From an uncultured Alistipes sp. (GTDB lineage Bacteria > Bacteroidota > Bacteroidia > Bacteroidales > Rikenellaceae): a stretch of 9,680 bases of DNA. The position numbers were made by a program, and so were the translations under genes. The DNA lies in assembly GCA_904502075.1 (NCBI GenBank), contig CAJGDL010000062.1, forward strand, positions 1 to 9,680, read 5' to 3'. This document shows, in pieces, positions 6,416 to 9,680 of the stretch (position 1 is its first letter; every line of letters starts with the position of its first letter). The notes under the pieces are model-generated. The model did no database searches. It had not been told where the DNA came from and was given only the letters and a program-made list of their open reading frames with translations.

Positions 6416-6441
6416 CATTCCGAATCCATAATTCCCAATTA
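6416..6441. repeat. Degenerate heptad array upstream of the DPP III gene
   Basis: CATTCCG, AATCCAT, AATTCCC and AATTA follow one another with a 7-bp period (6416-6441). The match between units is imperfect. The array ends one base before the TTTGTACCTTTG motif, the same arrangement as the exact heptads before tsaE. Confidence 0.5.
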
Positions 6442-6442
6442 T

Positions 6443-6454
6443 TTTGTACCTTTG
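6443..6454 (+). promoter_or_regulatory. Presumed DPP III promoter (-7 box TACCTTTG)
   Basis: TACCTTTG (6447-6454) fits TAnnTTTG and lies 23 bp before the ATG. No clear TTG is seen at -33; that position falls inside the degenerate heptad array. The full 12-mer TTTGTACCTTTG is identical to the one before tsaE. Confidence 0.6.
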
Positions 6455-6477
6455 TCCGGATATAACTACTAAAACCG

Positions 6478-8505
6478 ATGAAAAAAATTGCAATTTTTAG
6501 CGCTATGATGTGTTGTGCGGCCTTGATGGCCGGTTGCGGCAACAAGTCCGCAGAGGCTGAGAAGCCCTGGATCGTGGATCGTTTCGACGATGTGAAGGTA
6601 ATCCGTTACGAGGTGCCTGCCTTCGAGCAGCTGCCCCTGGAGGAGAAGATCCTGATCTACTACCTCTCGGAGGCCGCCAAGTGTGGTCGCGACATCTTGT
6701 TCGACCAGAATTTCAAGTACAACCTCGCGGTACGTCGTACCCTGGAGTGCATCCGCGAGAACTACACGGGTGACCGCGAGACGGCTGAGTGGAAGGCCCT
6801 GGAGAAGTACCTCAAGAAGGTATGGTTCGCCAACGGTATCCACCACCACTACTCGAACGACAAGTTCACGCCCGAGTTCTCGCAGGCCTACTTCGAGGAG
6901 GTTGTGGCTACGATTCCCGCCGAGAAGTGGGGCGAGTTGGAGGCCCTGCGCCCCGAGGTGATTCGTTCGATCTTCGATCCCGAATTCGCCCCCTCGCGCC
7001 TGAATCAGGCCGCCGATGTGGATGTGATCGCCGCTTCGGCCAACAACTACTACGGCGAGGGCGTTACGCAGGCCGAGGCCGAGGCCTTCTATGCCGCCAT
7101 GGTAGATCCGAAGGATCCGCAGCCCATCTCCTATGGTCTGAACACCCGCCTGGTGAAGGATGAAAAGGGCAACCTGAAGGAGCTCGTTTGGAAGGTAGGC
7201 GGCCTCTACTCGCCCGCCATCGAGCAGATCGTCTTCTGGCTGCGTAAGGCCGAGGCGGTAGCCAAGGAGCCCCAGAAGTCGACCATCGCGTCACTGATCA
7301 ACTACTACGAGACGGGCGACCTGCGCGAGTTCGACCGCTACAACGTGATGTGGGTGAAGGACACCGTATCGAATGTAGACTTCGTAAACGGCTTCATCGA
7401 GAACTATGGCGACGCCCTGGGCTTCAAGTCCTCGTGGGAGGCTGTGGTCAACTTCCGCGACGAGGAGGCTTGCCACCGCACCGAGGTCATCTCGAAGAAT
7501 GCCCAGTGGTTCGAGGACAACGCCCCGATCGACGACCGCTTCAAGAAGAAGGAGGTGAAGGGTGTATCGGCCAAGGTGATCACCGTAGCCCAGCTCGGTG
7601 GCGACTGCTACCCCGCCACGGCCATCGGTATCAACCTCCCCAACGCCGATTGGATCCGCAAGGAGCACGGCTCGAAGTCGGTAACGATCGACAACATCAC
7701 CTACGCCTACGACAAGGCCGCCCAGGGCAACGGATTCCTCGAGGAGTTCATGCTCCGCGCCGAGGATCGCGAGCGTCTGGCCAAGTACGGCAAACTCTCG
7801 GATGACCTCCACACCGATATTCACGAGTGCCTGGGCCACGGTTCGGGCCAGCTGGCTCCTGGCGTAACGGGCACCGAGTTGCGCAACTACAGCTCCACCC
7901 TCGAGGAGGCTCGCGCCGACCTCTTCGCCCTCTACTACCTGGGCGATGAGAAGCTCGTGGAGCTGGGTCTGATCCCCTCGCTCGAGACCGCTTGGGCTCA
8001 GTACTCGAAGTATATCATGAACGGTATGATGACGCAGTTCTCGCGCATCGAGTTGGGCAAGAATGTCGAGGAGTCGCACATGCGTAACCGCAAGCTGATT
8101 GCCGAGTGGTGCTACGAGAAGGGTAAGGCCGACAATGTGATCGAGTGGGTAAAGCAGGATGGCAAGAGCTACGTTGTGGTGAACGACTTCAAGAAGCTCC
8201 ACCAGCTCTTTGGCGAGCTCCTGCACGAGATGCAGCGCATCAAGTCGGAGGGCGACTTCGAGGCCGGTAAGGCGATCGTTGAGGCCTACGCCGTGAAGAT
8301 CGACCCCGCCCTCCACCAGGAGGTGCTGGAGCGCAACGCCGCCCTGAAGATTGAGCCCTACGGAGGCTTCGTGAACCCCGACATCGAGCTCGTGGAGAAG
8401 GATGGCGAGATCGTGGATGTGAAGATTTCGTATCCCGCAGACTATACGGCTCAGATGCTCCACTACAGCAAGAACTACTCGTTCCTGCCCACCATCAACG
8501 AGTAA
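6478..8505 (+). CDS. dpp3: Dipeptidyl peptidase III (M49), lipoprotein
   Basis: At 675 residues this matches the length I recall for the Bacteroides thetaiotaomicron DPP III. The zinc motif is HECLGH (449-454): H449 and H454 bind zinc and E450 is catalytic. EEARAD (476-481) supplies the third ligand, probably E477. The middle C451 is the Bacteroides-type variant of the HELLGH motif of eukaryotic enzymes. The N-terminus is a lipoprotein signal with MAGC and C20 acylated, so the enzyme should sit in the envelope rather than the cytosol where eukaryotic DPP III works. It removes N-terminal dipeptides from oligopeptides of roughly 4-10 residues. Relatives in Bacteroidales databases are sometimes misnamed dihydrofolate reductase; nothing here supports that. 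The next gene starts 15 nt after the stop and is probably in the same operon. Confidence 0.96.
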   Translation: MKKIAIFSAMMCCAALMAGCGNKSAEAEKPWIVDRFDDVKVIRYEVPAFEQLPLEEKILIYYLSEAAKCGRDILFDQNFKYNLAVRRTLECIRENYTGDRETAEWKALEKYLKKVWFANGIHHHYSNDKFTPEFSQAYFEEVVATIPAEKWGELEALRPEVIRSIFDPEFAPSRLNQAADVDVIAASANNYYGEGVTQAEAEAFYAAMVDPKDPQPISYGLNTRLVKDEKGNLKELVWKVGGLYSPAIEQIVFWLRKAEAVAKEPQKSTIASLINYYETGDLREFDRYNVMWVKDTVSNVDFVNGFIENYGDALGFKSSWEAVVNFRDEEACHRTEVISKNAQWFEDNAPIDDRFKKKEVKGVSAKVITVAQLGGDCYPATAIGINLPNADWIRKEHGSKSVTIDNITYAYDKAAQGNGFLEEFMLRAEDRERLAKYGKLSDDLHTDIHECLGHGSGQLAPGVTGTELRNYSSTLEEARADLFALYYLGDEKLVELGLIPSLETAWAQYSKYIMNGMMTQFSRIELGKNVEESHMRNRKLIAEWCYEKGKADNVIEWVKQDGKSYVVVNDFKKLHQLFGELLHEMQRIKSEGDFEAGKAIVEAYAVKIDPALHQEVLERNAALKIEPYGGFVNPDIELVEKDGEIVDVKISYPADYTAQMLHYSKNYSFLPTINE

Positions 8506-8520
8506 CAACCGAACAACGAG

Positions 8521-8961
8521 ATGAAACGATTTTTAGGTATCTTCATTGCCCTGCTGCTGATTGCAGGCGGCCTCTTTTGCTACTTTCGCTTCTACTTCGT
8601 CTTTGGCGAGGGGGTGAAGAGCGGCGAGTTGAACTATGTGGTCTACAAAGGAGTCCTCTTCAAGACCTACGAGGGCAAACTGATCCAGGCCGGCATCCGC
8701 TCGCAGGGGGCCGGAACGATCCAGTCGAACGACTTCGAGTTCTCGGTCGAGGACGAGCGCATCGCCAAGGAGCTGATGCTCAAGGGGGGCCAGGTCGTGG
8801 AACTCCACTACAAGGAGTACTTCGGCACCCTCCCCTGGCGCGGATTCACGAAGTATGTCGTGGATAGCATCATCCATGTGGAACCCGCCGGCCGAGTAAC
8901 CCCCTCGGCTGCCGAAGCCGCCGCTGCCGCCGCCGAGCTGATCCCGCAGGGAGCGATCTAA
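8521..8961 (+). CDS. Small membrane-anchored protein, unknown function
   Basis: The protein has 146 residues. A single N-terminal hydrophobic segment (about 4-22, after MKR) acts as a membrane anchor, with no lipobox, leaving the rest outside the cytoplasm. The body contains FVFGEGVKSGELNYVVYKG (26-44), FKTYEGKLIQ (47-56) and WRGFTKYVVDSI (106-117), which look like a beta-rich fold. The tail is low-complexity (SAAEAAAAAAEL, 129-140). I recall Bacteroidales homologues labelled 6-phosphogluconate dehydrogenase; that label cannot be right, since there is no Rossmann motif and the protein is far too short. It follows the DPP III gene by 15 nt and precedes a strong terminator, so it is probably the second gene of that operon. 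Confidence 0.85.
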   Translation: MKRFLGIFIALLLIAGGLFCYFRFYFVFGEGVKSGELNYVVYKGVLFKTYEGKLIQAGIRSQGAGTIQSNDFEFSVEDERIAKELMLKGGQVVELHYKEYFGTLPWRGFTKYVVDSIIHVEPAGRVTPSAAEAAAAAAELIPQGAI

Positions 8962-8976
8962 AATCGAAGAGCAAAC

Positions 8977-9012
8977 AAAGGAACCTCGCCAAGTTATTGG
9001 CGAGGTTCTTTT
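8977..9012. terminator. Strong terminator after the DPP III operon
   Basis: GAACCTCGCCAA (8981-8992) pairs perfectly with TTGGCGAGGTTC (8997-9008) around loop GTTA; a G-T pair and three A-T pairs extend it, with T9009-T9012 as the tail. On the minus strand a weaker T-rich tail follows, so it may also stop the convergent small gene ending at 9038. Confidence 0.93.
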
Positions 9013-9037
9013 AATTATAGCATATAATTATCTTTAT

Positions 9038-9406
9038 TTAATTGCAAGATTGAGGCTGCTGATACTCCAAATAATATCTGTTATCTTTATTCCAACTAAT
9101 CGAAGGACCAGAATTAGCACCTTTTGCTGCTATAGTTAAAACACCGCTATCGGCTGGCCAATGGCGAATACCATCCGTCTCCATCAGCTTGTAGGCAATC
9201 GACACTCTATAATTATTAGCATTATACGCTGTTACTTGAAGGGTAGAGGCTGTGCCGTCATATGATATCTCAAGAGTTACATTTCCTACCGTTACACAAT
9301 CCTGTACCTGAACCTCCGTTTTGGTTTGCGTTGAAGTCTCATGGGCAAAACTTTCCCATCCTATAAAACAGAGAACGAGGGTTAAAATTCCAAAAATCTT
9401 TTTCAT
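9038..9406 (-). CDS. Small secreted protein, unknown function
   Basis: The protein has 122 residues. A signal peptide (KK, hydrophobic 5-16) probably ends at A21 before HETS; there is no lipobox. The mature part of about 100 residues is beta-rich, with alternating strands such as VTLEISYD (43-50) and STLQVTAYNANNYRVSIAYKLM (54-75). Two cysteines, C37 and C121, near its two ends could form a disulfide joining the first and last strands. I do not recognise a family; a small Ig-like sandwich is a guess. Base composition is clearly AT-richer than in the neighbouring genes and codon use is less GC-biased, suggesting recent acquisition. It converges on the DPP III operon, and no clear promoter was found upstream. 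Confidence 0.75.
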   Translation of the reverse strand: MKKIFGILTLVLCFIGWESFAHETSTQTKTEVQVQDCVTVGNVTLEISYDGTASTLQVTAYNANNYRVSIAYKLMETDGIRHWPADSGVLTIAAKGANSGPSISWNKDNRYYLEYQQPQSCN

Positions 9407-9492
9407 AATCTTAAATTTAGGTTTGTTGGTTCCCTACTCACTTCACGGCTTTTCGGGAGACTCCGTTGTACCTTTTATATTTGAATACGCAC

Positions 9493-9524
9493 AAAAAAAA
9501 GCGCGGTACTTTCAGTATCTCGCT
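9493..9524 (-). terminator. Terminator-like hairpin and T8, minus strand
   Basis: On the minus strand AGCG (9524-9521) pairs with CGCT (9503-9500) and TACT (9517-9514) with AGTA (9510-9507) around loop GAA. One G-C pair sits between two mismatches. Eight Ts (9500-9493) follow. It overlaps the outer stem of the candidate RNA by two bases. Confidence 0.5.
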
Positions 9525-9644
9525 CTGACAAGGTGTTTGGCGTAACCCGAGAAATCGAAACAACAGAAAGCCCACGCAGGTATGCGCAGGCATTTCAATA
9601 GTCATTCCTATTTCTCTTTTATAGTCGCCAAACTTTAGTCAGAG
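9493..9644 (-). ncRNA. Candidate structured small RNA with terminator
   Basis: Nested complementary arms enclose one another. CTCTGAC 9523-9529 pairs with GTCAGAG 9638-9644, GTTTGGCG 9535-9542 with CGCCAAAC 9626-9633, and GAGAAAT 9549-9555 with ATTTCTC 9610-9616. The apical stem has GAAAGCC 9566-9572 pairing GGC 9589-9591 and TTTC 9593-9596 (A9592 bulged), then CGCA 9575-9578 with TGCG 9583-9586 and loop GGTA. That is 33 base pairs in one long irregular hairpin. Read on the minus strand, a terminator-like hairpin and eight Ts follow at once, which favours that strand. No convincing minus-strand promoter was found. A plus-strand TATATTTG (9476-9483) leaves a plus-strand leader RNA possible. 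The shape recalls 6S-type RNA, but I see no sequence match to a known family. Confidence 0.5.
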
Positions 9645-9680
9645 TAGAAGCTATTAAAACGCTTTTCCAATATGTCTAAA

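Noticed and set aside
7291..8508. Open frame of about 400 codons antisense to the DPP III gene
   Set aside because: It covers the codons of the zinc motif and active site of a well-supported enzyme; no domain is recognisable in the antisense frame.
9476..9483. TATATTTG as a plus-strand promoter for the structured RNA
   Set aside because: It matches the -7 consensus, but no TTG lies about 19-21 bp upstream and the terminator-like hairpin with T8 points to the opposite strand. Kept only as an alternative in the RNA entry.
9321..9545. Open frame of 74 codons on the plus strand near the right edge
   Set aside because: It is antisense to the signal-peptide region of the secreted-protein gene and runs into the terminator hairpin; no supporting start context or recognisable motif.

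Overview
The window looks like a chromosomal segment of a GC-rich gut-type Bacteroidales, most like Alistipes/Rikenellaceae; the genus is an inference. Supporting signs are a PorX-type response regulator, two lipoprotein peptidases of Bacteroidales type, A-rich leaders without Shine-Dalgarno sequences before most starts, and TAnnTTTG-type -7 boxes. The coding genes are strongly GC-biased in the third codon position. The intergenic stretches, and one small gene near the right edge, are clearly AT-richer.

Left part (1-2372): an AT-rich stretch with no gene is followed by a REP-like array of inverted repeats (180-371). Next comes porX on the minus strand, a receiver plus PglZ regulator with a textbook Bacteroidetes promoter. 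The gap between porX and the divergent tsaE is unusually structured: a chain of hairpins, one of them a near-perfect 48-bp palindrome, then four exact copies of a 7-bp repeat abutting the presumed tsaE promoter.

Middle (2373-4124): a short plus-strand operon holds tsaE (tRNA t6A biosynthesis), an SRPBCC-like protein and a two-TM small membrane protein. It ends in a terminator whose stem begins inside the last gene and which also serves the convergent NUDIX hydrolase gene.

Right part (4182-8961): two lipoprotein dipeptidyl peptidases lie in tandem. The first is a DPP5-like S9 serine peptidase with its own terminator. The second is a DPP III (M49) zinc peptidase with the Bacteroides-type HECLGH motif, followed 15 nt later by a small membrane-anchored protein and a strong terminator. 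Together the two enzymes would release dipeptides from oligopeptides at the cell envelope, which suits a peptide-fermenting organism.

Far right (8962-9680): a small AT-rich secreted protein gene on the minus strand, then a region without a gene. In that region nested complementary arms (9523-9644) are followed on the minus strand by an imperfect hairpin and eight Ts. This is the best candidate for something undescribed here: a structured small RNA of about 150 nt.
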